A DNA stretch of 64,000 bases from positions 1 to 64,000 of the forward strand of contig JAPOTJ010000021.1 of the NCBI GenBank assembly GCA_026709225.1, given 5' to 3'. Origin of the DNA: Gammaproteobacteria bacterium (GTDB lineage Bacteria; Pseudomonadota; Gammaproteobacteria; Pseudomonadales; Azotimanducaceae). A model generated the notes under the pieces. That model saw nothing but the letters and a program-made list of their open reading frames with translations, did not search any database and had not been told where the DNA came from. Shown here in pieces: positions 9,025 through 17,253 of this stretch (the first letter of the stretch is position 1; each line of letters begins with the position of its first letter). The translations under genes and the position numbers were made by a program.

Positions 9025-9789
9025 TCAAAAGGCGTCCGGGCGAAACATGGCATCGTGGCCGCCATCGACAAAGAGGATCGAACCTGCGATCTGCGATGCC
9101 TTGTCTGAGAGCAAGAAGAGCGCCGCGTTGGCTTGGTCTTCCGGCTGCGCACCTCGGCCCAAGGGAATGGATTTGACGAATGCTTTCATCGATGGGCCGA
9201 CGACCGGATCCTTCATGCCGGCCTCGGTCATCGCTGTATGCGTGAAGCCGGGCGCAAGCGCGTTCAGCCGCACGCCCGCTTGCGCCGCGGATGTGCTGCG
9301 CTTTCGCATCCAGCGCCCGAGCGCAAGCTTGCCGCCGCCGTAGAGCTGAAATCCCATGAGCGACTCGGCCAGTTCGAGCGCCTTGTCGCGGTCATTGTCA
9401 AGGAGGGATTGCACGTAGCCTTCGTCGTGGCCTTGCATGGTCGCCGAGTTCGAGCACATGAGCACCGCCGCGCCACGCCTTGACTCCAGGCTTGGCATGA
9501 GCCCTTCCACCATCTGCACCACAGCAAAGTAGTTGACTAGCGGAATGAGTTTCTTGTTCGGGTTCTCAACACCTGCGCCCGCGCAGGGCACGAATCCGTT
9601 GAGACCTTGCGGGCAACGCGCATGAATCTCGCGAATCGTGGCCTCTACTTCATCTTTGCGCGAGAGATCCGCGCACATGTCGGCATCGCGCAAATCGACA
9701 CCGACGACCATGTGTCCCTCGGCTTCAAGTGCCGACTTGATGGCGCGGCCAATGCCGCTCGCGGCGCCTGTGACGACATACTGCCCCAT
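9025..9789 (-). CDS. SDR resembling 3-alpha-hydroxysteroid dehydrogenase
   Basis: A 254-residue short-chain dehydrogenase. The NAD(P)-binding motif is TGAASGIG near residue 6. The usual NNAG is replaced by PCAGAG. The catalytic Tyr-Lys lies in YGGGK, with a serine in CSNSATMQG. The D-x-R-D-A-D segment after the second strand (VGVDLRDADMCADLS) and the C-terminal GGHDAMFRP resemble the 3-alpha-HSD/carbonyl reductase of Comamonas, from memory. It would oxidise or reduce a steroid 3-hydroxyl or a similar group. ATG 9789 is used because the residues before it are not conserved. The next gene upstream ends 22 bases away. Confidence 0.75.
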   Translation of the reverse strand: MGQYVVTGAASGIGRAIKSALEAEGHMVVGVDLRDADMCADLSRKDEVEATIREIHARCPQGLNGFVPCAGAGVENPNKKLIPLVNYFAVVQMVEGLMPSLESRRGAAVLMCSNSATMQGHDEGYVQSLLDNDRDKALELAESLMGFQLYGGGKLALGRWMRKRSTSAAQAGVRLNALAPGFTHTAMTEAGMKDPVVGPSMKAFVKSIPLGRGAQPEDQANAALFLLSDKASQIAGSILFVDGGHDAMFRPDAF

Positions 9790-9811
9790 GTGCGTGCGGT
9801 CTCCGTGTGAC

Positions 9812-10672
9812 TCAGCGGATGCTCGGAATGACCTCGGCGTAGGCATCGATCATCGGCATCACCGCTTCCGGCTTGTCCCACAGGTCGATCGACACGCCGA
9901 TCATCGCTCGCTCGACGCCGAGGTCGCGGTAGTGCTTCAATTTGTCGAGGTTCTTGGTGTCCATAACTTGCAGGTTGATCTCGACGCTTGCCGGGTCGCG
10001 CCCTGCATCTTCCACTTGCTGCTTGAATTCGGCGATGGTCGCAGCGACATCGCCCATTGCAATATCCACGGGATACCAGCCGTCAGACCACGCGGCGGCG
10101 TGCTTTCTGCCGAGTGGCCCGAAGGCAGCGAAAAAGACCTTGGGGCCGCCCGGCTGCACGGGCTTGGGGTCGCACCAGACAGGGTCGAAGCGCACATACT
10201 CCCCGTCAAAACTCGCTGCCTCGTCGCGCCACAGGGCGCGCGTTGCCGCCACAGTCTCGCGCAGCACGGCGTAGCGCTTGTTGAACGGATGCGGACAGGC
10301 GTTCTCAAAGGCTTCTCGGTTCCAGCCGACGCCAGCGCCGACGATCACGCGACCATTCGAGAGGCGATCAAGCGTGGCGATGGTTTTCGCTTGCGAGATG
10401 ATCTCGCGCTCCATCATCAGCGCGATGCCAGTGCCGATCCGCAGGGTCTTGGTGGCATTGGCCGCCGTCATCAGCGACAGGTAGGGATCCATCATCTGCC
10501 GATAGGGTGCCGGCAATTCGCCGCCGAGCGGATAGGGCGTCTTTTGGGATGTCGGGAAGTGGCTGTGCTCGCCGTACCAGAGCGATTCGAAGCCGCGCTC
10601 TTCAAGTGCGCGCGCGAGAACTGCCGGATGCGGATCCGACGGCGTGTTCATGGAACTGAAAGCGAGGTGCAC
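9812..10672 (-). CDS. LLM-class (luciferase-like) flavin oxidoreductase
   Basis: 286 residues in the bacterial luciferase fold (F420- or FMN-dependent). It shows the family's N-terminal LARALEERGFESLWYGEHSH, a central RIGTGIALM and a cofactor-phosphate loop (GRVIVGAGVGWNREAFE). In this subfamily such enzymes oxidise or monooxygenate ketones or alcohols; the substrate here is unknown. It starts with GTG 10672, 10 bases after the preceding Rieske gene, so it belongs to the same operon. Confidence 0.8.
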   Translation of the reverse strand: MHLAFSSMNTPSDPHPAVLARALEERGFESLWYGEHSHFPTSQKTPYPLGGELPAPYRQMMDPYLSLMTAANATKTLRIGTGIALMMEREIISQAKTIATLDRLSNGRVIVGAGVGWNREAFENACPHPFNKRYAVLRETVAATRALWRDEAASFDGEYVRFDPVWCDPKPVQPGGPKVFFAAFGPLGRKHAAAWSDGWYPVDIAMGDVAATIAEFKQQVEDAGRDPASVEINLQVMDTKNLDKLKHYRDLGVERAMIGVSIDLWDKPEAVMPMIDAYAEVIPSIR

Positions 10673-10681
10673 TGCGAACGA

Positions 10682-11764
10682 TCAATAGCGGCCGCGATCA
10701 ATGACTTCTTGCGGCGCGGGCTTGAGCCACGAAGTGTAATAGGTGCCGTTGGCCTTGGCTTGCCGGTCGGTCAATTGTTCGCGCGGATTGTAGAACTGCC
10801 GGTACCAGTCGCGAACCTTGTTGAACGGTCCGTCGCTCTTGATCTGCATGATGTTGAACACCGGCGCTTTCGATTGCCAGACCTCGAAATCCTGCAAGAA
10901 CGCGAGCCGGCTCGACTCCTGAAATTCGCGCGCTTGCGCGATGTCGTCCTCGGTCGCTTGCGGATGCTCGCTTTTGACTTGCAGGGCGTGCCAGACCTTG
11001 AGGCGGCCGTCGTCCACCGGCGTATGCGTGATCAGCATGAGCGCATCGTAGAATCCGGTGAGCCGCGACAGGAGGATGCCCGGGCCGGTGTAGAAGGTGT
11101 CGGTCTCGAGCAGGGTGTTGTCGGCGGCAAGCGTTTTGTGACCGCCGCCTTGACGCTGGATGACAATGTGGTCGCGGATCTCGTTCTCGAAATATTCGAG
11201 GGTGGAGCCGTGAATCGGCCCGAGGTGCGGCGAATCCGCCATGTTGTCGAGCACTTCCTGCGGGTGGACATCGATCTCGCCCATCTGATCGATCGTCCAA
11301 TTCACCCACGCCGGATGATTCCATTCAGGCATCTCCGGCAGTGGGAAGTTCGGCTCGTCATCCTCCGGGTCGTGCCACGCCCAGATGCAGCCGTAGCGCT
11401 CTTCGACGCGCCACGACTTGACGCAGGCGCGCGGCGGAATCGGCCCGTCGTGATAGGGGATGTCATTGCATTTTCCGTCCGGCCCGTAACGCCAGCCATG
11501 ATATGGACAGCGCACCGAATCCCCTTCAATCTGCCCGTCGAGCACGACATAGGATGTCGTGTTGCGCGCGATGTTGGTGCCCATGTGCGGACAGATGGCG
11601 TCGAGCAATACGAGCTGACCGGACTTGCCGCGATAGAGCGCAAGTTCGCGCCCAAAGAAGCGAAGCGGCAGCACATCGTCGCCTAGTTCCGTCGCATCGG
11701 CGACCATGAACCAGCCGCGCGGGAAGGTGAACGGCCCTAGGTCGTACTCCGCCGTTTTTGCCAT
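10682..11764 (-). CDS. Rieske oxygenase, KshA-like (copy 1)
   Basis: 360 residues. The Rieske centre has C58-x-H60 (CPHMG) and C86-x2-H89 (CPYHGW). The mononuclear iron site is N174-x2-D177-x2-H180-x4-H185 (NMADSPHLGPIHG). Sequence pattern and length fit the oxygenase component of 3-ketosteroid 9-alpha-hydroxylase and relatives. It would insert oxygen into a polycyclic substrate using electrons from a separate reductase. No reductase gene lies in this operon. It is followed by the LLM oxidoreductase and preceded by an amidohydrolase. Confidence 0.85.
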   Translation of the reverse strand: MAKTAEYDLGPFTFPRGWFMVADATELGDDVLPLRFFGRELALYRGKSGQLVLLDAICPHMGTNIARNTTSYVVLDGQIEGDSVRCPYHGWRYGPDGKCNDIPYHDGPIPPRACVKSWRVEERYGCIWAWHDPEDDEPNFPLPEMPEWNHPAWVNWTIDQMGEIDVHPQEVLDNMADSPHLGPIHGSTLEYFENEIRDHIVIQRQGGGHKTLAADNTLLETDTFYTGPGILLSRLTGFYDALMLITHTPVDDGRLKVWHALQVKSEHPQATEDDIAQAREFQESSRLAFLQDFEVWQSKAPVFNIMQIKSDGPFNKVRDWYRQFYNPREQLTDRQAKANGTYYTSWLKPAPQEVIDRGRY

Positions 11765-11799
11765 GTTGATCGCTCTCGTGTTTCCAAGCCTTCAGGCTT

Positions 11800-13011
11800 T
11801 TAGGCCACGAAATCGCTGCGGAGCGGCCCGACCTCCGCGGCCACCGTGTCGAGCGCTCCTTGATCGAATCCATAGAATTCAATCGCATTGCCGCCGAGCA
11901 TAGCGGCGATCTCGTCTTCGGGCAAGCCTTTGAAGGTGCTGATCATCTGATCGGCTGTGAACGGCCAAGAGCCTTCGGGGTGCGGATAGTCGCTGCCCCA
12001 CATCATTTGCTCGATGCCGATCTGATCGCGCATCTCAGCATCGCTCCTCGGCATGCACGAAGCGCCAATCGCGCAATTGCGCCGAAAATACTCGACCGGC
12101 GACATCGATAGATGACTGCGATAGTCACCGAGCTTGGCGCTGAACTGCGTGTCGTAGTAGTGATGATCGAGCATCCGAAACATCGGCGGCAAGAGCCAGC
12201 CTTGGCCGGTCTCGGTGATGCTGCACTTTAAGCGCGGAAAACGCTCGAACACGCCGCCCCAGAGCATGAAAATGAGCGGTCGGTAGGTCCAGAAGAACAC
12301 TTCCGAAACGTAGATGCCCATTGCGCCCGGGTATTCGGACAAGTCGCTCATCGGAAAGTCTTCGCCGAAGATCTGCTCCATTGGCCCGGCGCCCGAATGC
12401 AGGCAGACGATCGTGCCGGTGTCTTCGCACGCTTGCCAGAAGGGGTCGTAGCGCTTGTGGTGATAGCTCGGAAACTCGCCCGTGAAGAGCGGAATCAAGA
12501 GCCCGCCGACGCCGTTTTCCGCTGCCCAGCGAACTTCCCGAACAGCCTCGTCAATGTCCCAGAGCAGCGGGCAGACGCCGACACCGAAGTGGCGCGCCGG
12601 GTTTCTTGCGCACAGTTCTGAGAGCCAGCGGTTGTGCGCGCGCGCCCCTGCCCATTGCAGCTCCGGCATGATGTTCTTGGTTGGCAGCGACAGGCCGGCA
12701 CCAAACGGCGGCGCGTTCTGCTCGGTGATGCCATCGACAAAGATGATCTCGCCAGCGATGCCGTCGCCGTTCAACACGCGCAGTCGCTGCTCGTAGTCCC
12801 ACGCGCCGGACAGCCGGTCTTCATTGCCGGCGCGCCATTGATCGTTGATCTCTTTGATAAGGAAGGTCTGTTCGGCCTTGTCGGTCATCTGCTTTTGAAT
12901 GGGCAGCGCCATGTCGAAGGCGTCGCGGAACTTGCCATCCACATAGTCGCGATAATCCGCCGCCGGCAGACCGGCGTGACAATCGGAGGAAATAACGGTA
13001 AAGCGTTCCAT
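11800..13011 (-). CDS. Amidohydrolase-family metal-dependent hydrolase
   Basis: A 403-residue TIM-barrel protein of the amidohydrolase_2 (ACMSD-like) family. It opens with SSDCHAG, where the DxH metal site is reduced to D-C-H. A histidine lies in CLHSG near residue 206, and the C-terminal WGSDYPH (about residues 340-346) carries the conserved Asp and His. Members decarboxylate or hydrolyse C-C or C-N bonds of ring-derived acids. It lies between two Rieske genes, so a role in processing an oxygenated ring product is inferred. Confidence 0.8.
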   Translation of the reverse strand: MERFTVISSDCHAGLPAADYRDYVDGKFRDAFDMALPIQKQMTDKAEQTFLIKEINDQWRAGNEDRLSGAWDYEQRLRVLNGDGIAGEIIFVDGITEQNAPPFGAGLSLPTKNIMPELQWAGARAHNRWLSELCARNPARHFGVGVCPLLWDIDEAVREVRWAAENGVGGLLIPLFTGEFPSYHHKRYDPFWQACEDTGTIVCLHSGAGPMEQIFGEDFPMSDLSEYPGAMGIYVSEVFFWTYRPLIFMLWGGVFERFPRLKCSITETGQGWLLPPMFRMLDHHYYDTQFSAKLGDYRSHLSMSPVEYFRRNCAIGASCMPRSDAEMRDQIGIEQMMWGSDYPHPEGSWPFTADQMISTFKGLPEDEIAAMLGGNAIEFYGFDQGALDTVAAEVGPLRSDFVA

Positions 13012-13022
13012 GACGTGTATTT

Positions 13023-14021
13023 CTAGCTTGCGAGACGCAACGGTACAGTATCTTGACCGTCATCATAAAACTGCGAGAACCAGCGGCGGTACTTGGCGAT
13101 CGGGCCGTCGCCGTCGCATAGTATTGGCGTATCGCGATAGGTCTTGTTCTCCCAGATCACCATGTCGTGCCCGACTTGGCGCACTATCTCGGTGATGAGG
13201 GCGTTGGTGAGGACATCAAACGGCGGTTTGAGGTCTCTCGGCTTGGTGAAGGCAAAGCGCAGCTTCATGCGCGATGCGGTGATGGGTGCCATTGTTCCCA
13301 TCAACACTGTCTTGAAGGCGCGATCAAAGACCTGCGAGCTCACGCCCGGCCCCCAGTTGCAACTGATCATATGGGACTCTTCGGTTTTCTCCATATCGAT
13401 GTTGCCTTGGTCGTCGATTTTCGTCATCTTGGTGACCATTTCGGTGATGCGCTTTTGACCTGCGAGTTCGATCTTCGCGTTCGGCATGTGCTTGGCGCTG
13501 TGGACATAGACGAAGTGCGCAATGTCCACGGCATTTTCGCCCATCTCCTGAATGGGCGAGTTGACTTCCCATTCGTAGGTTTCAAGCTCGCTCCAATCCG
13601 GGTCCGAGAACTCAGGGATGTCTTCGAGATCAAAGGTGGGCGCGATGCGCCTCGGGTGATACCAGGCGAAAATCATCTGATTGCGCTCCTGCACCGGATA
13701 GCTGTGCAGGCAGGCGCGCCCGCGCGCCTTCGGCGGAATGGCCTTGGCATACGGGATGTCCTTGACGACGCCTTCGCCGTCGAGTTGCCATGCGTGGAAC
13801 GGACACGCAATGTGTTCGCCAACGACCTCGCCGCCGTGCCCGAGGTGCGCACCAAGGTGCGGACAGAAGGCCTCCAAGAACTTGGCCTCGCCGCTTTCCG
13901 TGCGAAACAGCACCTGATGGTCGTCAAACAGGGAAATGGGTTTCACATCGCCGACTTCAAGTTCCTTGCTGTAGGCGACAGGAAACCAGCCGAACGGGAT
14001 GGGCAGATTGACTTCTTGCAT
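13023..14021 (-). CDS. Rieske oxygenase, KshA-like (copy 2)
   Basis: 332 residues. Rieske ligands are C53-x-H55 (CPHLG) and C73-x2-H76 (CPFHAW). Iron-site residues are N163, D166, H169 and H174 (NAVDIAHFVYVH). It is shorter and clearly different from the copy at 10682, so the two probably act on different positions or substrates. It starts at ATG 14021, has AGGAGAAAC just upstream, and follows the SDR by 21 bases. Confidence 0.85.
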   Translation of the reverse strand: MQEVNLPIPFGWFPVAYSKELEVGDVKPISLFDDHQVLFRTESGEAKFLEAFCPHLGAHLGHGGEVVGEHIACPFHAWQLDGEGVVKDIPYAKAIPPKARGRACLHSYPVQERNQMIFAWYHPRRIAPTFDLEDIPEFSDPDWSELETYEWEVNSPIQEMGENAVDIAHFVYVHSAKHMPNAKIELAGQKRITEMVTKMTKIDDQGNIDMEKTEESHMISCNWGPGVSSQVFDRAFKTVLMGTMAPITASRMKLRFAFTKPRDLKPPFDVLTNALITEIVRQVGHDMVIWENKTYRDTPILCDGDGPIAKYRRWFSQFYDDGQDTVPLRLAS

Positions 14022-14042
14022 GGCAGTTTCTCCTCGTGCTGA

Positions 14043-14921
14043 CTACCCGAGCGTGGGAATCGGGAATTCGCTCTGATTCAGAATCGAATCAAACCGTGCT
14101 TTGATTTTTTCTTTCGTGTCCGGGTTCATGGGCGCGATCCAGAACTGGTCGTTGCGCACACCGTCAATCGCGCTTTGCGCGACTTCGTCGGGATGCGTCA
14201 AGCGCAGTTCGTGCCCCATGAATTCCATGATCTTGCGCAGGTCTTCGGCTGTGCGAATACCTGTGTCCGGTGCGCCTTCAGGCTTCTCGAACTCCTCGGG
14301 GCGCACGCGATCGGAATCGAAGATGCCGGTATCGACGATGTGCGGTCCCGGAAAGAGCAGATGGACCTTGACCGGGCTTTGCTGCGTGCGCGTCTGAATG
14401 TGCAGCGCTTCGGTCACCACCGCCACCGCCGCTTTGGTCGCAGAGTAGATCGGCTGTTCGGGATAGACGATGAAGGCGCCGTTGCCGGAACTCGTGGCAA
14501 TGAAATGCGCTTCTTCGCCTTGCGCCGTGAGTCGCGGCATGAAGGCGTTGATCGCGTTGAGCGGACCCCAAAAGTTGACGCCGAAGGTCCACTGCCAGTC
14601 GTGCGGCGAGTAGTCCCAGAGATTGCCCGCTTCGCCCGCCGAGACGCCGGCGTTCGCAAACACCAGATGCGCACCGCCGAGCTCATCGAACGCCCTTGAT
14701 GCGAGCGCTTCGACGCTCTCTGGCTTGGACACATCGCAATACTGCGTGTGGCTGTCGATGTGCTGTTCGCCAAGATCTGTTTGGACGCGCTCAAGTCCGT
14801 CCGCATCGACATCGGCGACCAGAACGCGCGCGCCTTGCGCGCCCAAGGCGAAAGCAAGCGAGCGACCGACACCGCTTGCGCCGCCGGTGATGACCGCGAG
14901 CTTGCCTGTGAAGTCTTGCAT
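14043..14921 (-). CDS. Short-chain dehydrogenase/reductase
   Basis: A 292-residue classical SDR with TGGASGVG (residues 12-19), NAG in FANAGVSAG, catalytic Ser in ATSSGNGA and YSATK. A longer C-terminal tail is typical of SDRs that act on bulky substrates. It is second in the operon, between the acetoacetate decarboxylase-like gene and a Rieske oxygenase, so oxidation of a ring hydroxyl is a reasonable guess. Confidence 0.82.
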   Translation of the reverse strand: MQDFTGKLAVITGGASGVGRSLAFALGAQGARVLVADVDADGLERVQTDLGEQHIDSHTQYCDVSKPESVEALASRAFDELGGAHLVFANAGVSAGEAGNLWDYSPHDWQWTFGVNFWGPLNAINAFMPRLTAQGEEAHFIATSSGNGAFIVYPEQPIYSATKAAVAVVTEALHIQTRTQQSPVKVHLLFPGPHIVDTGIFDSDRVRPEEFEKPEGAPDTGIRTAEDLRKIMEFMGHELRLTHPDEVAQSAIDGVRNDQFWIAPMNPDTKEKIKARFDSILNQSEFPIPTLG

Positions 14922-14934
14922 GGGCTTGCGTCTC

Positions 14935-15684
14935 TTACGCGGCTATCGGGAATCGTGTGCCGCCGATGGTACTGGCGAACGGCCAGAAGCCTTCGCCGTC
15001 GAGTTCGCCAGCAAAGTTGATCTCGCGTTCGAGATGCTCAGGCGTCCACAGGTAGGCTTCGACCTGCTCGCGCAGCGGCAGGCGCTCGGCGAGCGGGTCG
15101 GTCGCAGAATCGCGCAGCACAAGGCTGCCGGCGAGGTCTTGGCGATAGGCGGTGCGGTACTTCGCGCGCACGCGCACCACGTGCGGCGGGAAGTCGTAGC
15201 TGTTCGGCATCATGGTCACGCTGCGCGCGACCTTCACCCACCATTCGTTGACCTCGAAGGTCTCGCCGGAAGGCCCTTCGCCGCTGACATCGCCGCTGAA
15301 CTCGGCGAAGGTGTGACCGGCGTGGCGCACGCTCGCTTCGACATGATCCATCATGCGGAAGTAGCGGATATCCGCGAGATACTTGGGCTGCCCCCAATGC
15401 TCGCGGCTGACATAGACGGCTGATTCCTGATCGATGGCGTAGCCGAGCGCATACTCGCCCGCCATGCCTTGGTAATCGGCAGCGGCAGTCATGACAAGCC
15501 CGAACTCGGGCTCGTTCATCACCGGAAAGGAGTAGAAGGTGAGAAACACCTTGGGGTCCGCGCCCGGCGTCAAACCCGGCGGCAGGAGCTTCGCAATTGC
15601 ATCGCTGTCTGTCCGGTAGGTAATCTTGAGCATGGGTACGTTTACAATGTCGCCTGGATTGCCCTGCGGTGGAGTTGCTGACAT
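14935..15684 (-). CDS. Acetoacetate decarboxylase-family protein
   Basis: A 249-residue protein of the ADC fold. It shows the early LLPPGLTPGADPKVFLTFY and the central GYAIDQESAVYVSREHWGQPK. In true decarboxylases a lysine forms a Schiff base; whether the lysine in WGQPK fills that role needs an alignment. Family members in catabolic clusters may instead be hydratases or aldolase-like. First gene of the eight-gene operon. ATG 15684 is preferred over 15702 because GAGGGG lies just upstream. Confidence 0.75.
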   Translation of the reverse strand: MSATPPQGNPGDIVNVPMLKITYRTDSDAIAKLLPPGLTPGADPKVFLTFYSFPVMNEPEFGLVMTAAADYQGMAGEYALGYAIDQESAVYVSREHWGQPKYLADIRYFRMMDHVEASVRHAGHTFAEFSGDVSGEGPSGETFEVNEWWVKVARSVTMMPNSYDFPPHVVRVRAKYRTAYRQDLAGSLVLRDSATDPLAERLPLREQVEAYLWTPEHLEREINFAGELDGEGFWPFASTIGGTRFPIAA

Positions 15685-15706
15685 GGAAGCCCCTCGAATC
15701 ATTTTG

Positions 15707-15746
15707 ATAGAGACATACTATGCCTAGTTGTTCCATTTGTCTATAG
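15707..15746. promoter_or_regulatory. Possible TetR operator between divergent genes
   Basis: The 94-base gap between the operon start (15684) and tetR (15779) is AT-rich. It holds an imperfect inverted repeat: ATAGAGACA at 15707-15715 against TGTCTATAG at 15738-15746 (7 of 9 match). Position and form suit binding by the adjacent regulator. This is weak evidence. Confidence 0.3.
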
Positions 15747-15778
15747 TTTTGAGATAGTTTTTTTTATATTGTTTCAAC

Positions 15779-16384
15779 ATGGCGTTTTCGAGCACTGCAG
15801 AAACCCCGCAAAGGTCGGAGAACACCCGCCACGCCATCTTGGATGCGGCTGTCAGCCTGTACCACGCGCAAGGCGTCGCGCAAACCACGGCAAGCGCGAT
15901 CATTGCTGCATCAGGCGTTGGGCGCGCCACCTTCTATCGACACTTCGCAGACCAGGACGATGTGCTCAACCAAGCACTGAAGCGAGATTTCGAGTCCATG
16001 TTGGATGCTTTTGAAGCGCAGCGTTTCGACCACCGAACACTCGAAACGCAGATAATTGACGATGTGGCCTGGTTCCTGCGCCAACTGCAAGCGAAGCCCG
16101 CGCTGTCGCTGATTTTTGGACGGCAGCGCGATCAGTTCCTGCCGCGTATCAACGCCACGCTCAACGAGTTTCGCAAGGCCGCGCAGATCTACGTCCTGCC
16201 AATTTTTGAGCGCGCCAGAAAAGAAGGCCGCATCCGGGAGGGCGTGACCGTCGAGACCTATGTGGATTGGGTGGCGTTCGTCGCCACATCCTTGCAGGTG
16301 GTCGATGCGCCCTTCTCACAGGATGACTTCAAGCTGCGCGACGCCTTGCGGCATTTCCTGCTGCCGTCGCTCATTCGTGATTAG
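15779..16384 (+). CDS. TetR-family transcriptional regulator
   Basis: 201 residues. An N-terminal helix-turn-helix (AIIAASGVGRATFYRHFADQ, about residues 40-60) is the TetR signature, followed by an all-helical ligand domain. It is transcribed away from the eight-gene catabolic operon with 94 bases between starts, so repression of that operon, relieved by a substrate or CoA ester, is the likely role. Its stop overlaps by 4 bases the stop of the convergent dehydrogenase gene. Confidence 0.88.
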   Translation: MAFSSTAETPQRSENTRHAILDAAVSLYHAQGVAQTTASAIIAASGVGRATFYRHFADQDDVLNQALKRDFESMLDAFEAQRFDHRTLETQIIDDVAWFLRQLQAKPALSLIFGRQRDQFLPRINATLNEFRKAAQIYVLPIFERARKEGRIREGVTVETYVDWVAFVATSLQVVDAPFSQDDFKLRDALRHFLLPSLIRD

Positions 16385-17253
16385 GGACTCGACTCGTCGG
16401 TCGCGAGAAAGACGCGCTCGATGCGCTCGATCAAGAATTCCGCCGTTGGCAGCCGCACGTTTCTATCGCCTGCCGTCGCCAAGGCACATGCGAGATCCTT
16501 CTTCGCCAATTGCCCCAAGGGGCCGAAAAAGGCACGCAACTCGGCTTCGCTCGCTGTTCGCGCCATGGCGTTTCGTCCGGATGCGAACATGTGCATCTGC
16601 TCGTTGACCACGCCGTTTGAGAGGCCGACCTCGCGCAAGGTCTCCATGCTCAGCCCGCAGGCTTCAGCAAGTCGCGTCGCTTCCGCCATGAGCACAAACT
16701 CGCCGTACTGCATGAAGTTGTTGGCGAGTTTCAGCGCGATGCCGGTGCCGACGGGCCCTGCGTGGACAATCTTCTCGGCGGAGGTTTCGAATACCGGGCG
16801 GCAGCGTTCCAAAATGTCGGTATCGGCGCCGACCATGTAACAGAGCGTTCCCGCTGCGGCCTTGTGTGCGCCGCCCGTGATCGGCGCATCGATCAAGTAG
16901 AGGCCCCGCTCGTTCGCCGCCTTCGCCCAACGCACGATGTCCGCTTGCGAGACCGTGCTGTGAATCGCCACAACCGTGTCCGGAGAAGCATTCTCGAAGA
17001 GTCCGTCCTCGCCGCTGAGCACAGCCTCCACCTCAGTGCGGTCGCGGACGCACACCCCGATGTGGGAGCAAGCGCGTGCAATTTCCGCCGCACTGTCGCG
17101 CGGGAAGGCGCCTGCGTCTGCAAGCTCGTCCATTGCAGGCCGATGCAGATCGTAGACATGTGCGGCTAAGCCGGCACTCACAAGCCGAAGCGCGCATGGC
17201 TTGCCGATCATGCCAAGGCCAATGTAGCCGACATGACTATTCGGCATGTTCAT
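16381..17253 (-). CDS. 3-hydroxyisobutyrate dehydrogenase-like NAD(P) oxidoreductase
   Basis: 290 residues of the beta-hydroxyacid dehydrogenase family. The N-terminal dinucleotide fold is GYIGLGMIGKP, the substrate motif DAPITGGAHKAAAGTL contains the GG-x3-A-x2-G pattern, and the catalytic lysine lies in KLANNFMQYGE. The substrate is unknown. It overlaps the upstream SDR stop by ATGA, so the two are translationally coupled. Confidence 0.85.
   Translation of the reverse strand: MNMPNSHVGYIGLGMIGKPCALRLVSAGLAAHVYDLHRPAMDELADAGAFPRDSAAEIARACSHIGVCVRDRTEVEAVLSGEDGLFENASPDTVVAIHSTVSQADIVRWAKAANERGLYLIDAPITGGAHKAAAGTLCYMVGADTDILERCRPVFETSAEKIVHAGPVGTGIALKLANNFMQYGEFVLMAEATRLAEACGLSMETLREVGLSNGVVNEQMHMFASGRNAMARTASEAELRAFFGPLGQLAKKDLACALATAGDRNVRLPTAEFLIERIERVFLATDESSP

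Noticed and set aside
9638-11686. A 682-codon open frame on the plus strand
   Set aside because: It is antisense to the SDR, LLM oxidoreductase and Rieske genes, which have clear catalytic motifs. Its protein has no recognisable domain and a composition expected from the complement of GC-rich codons.
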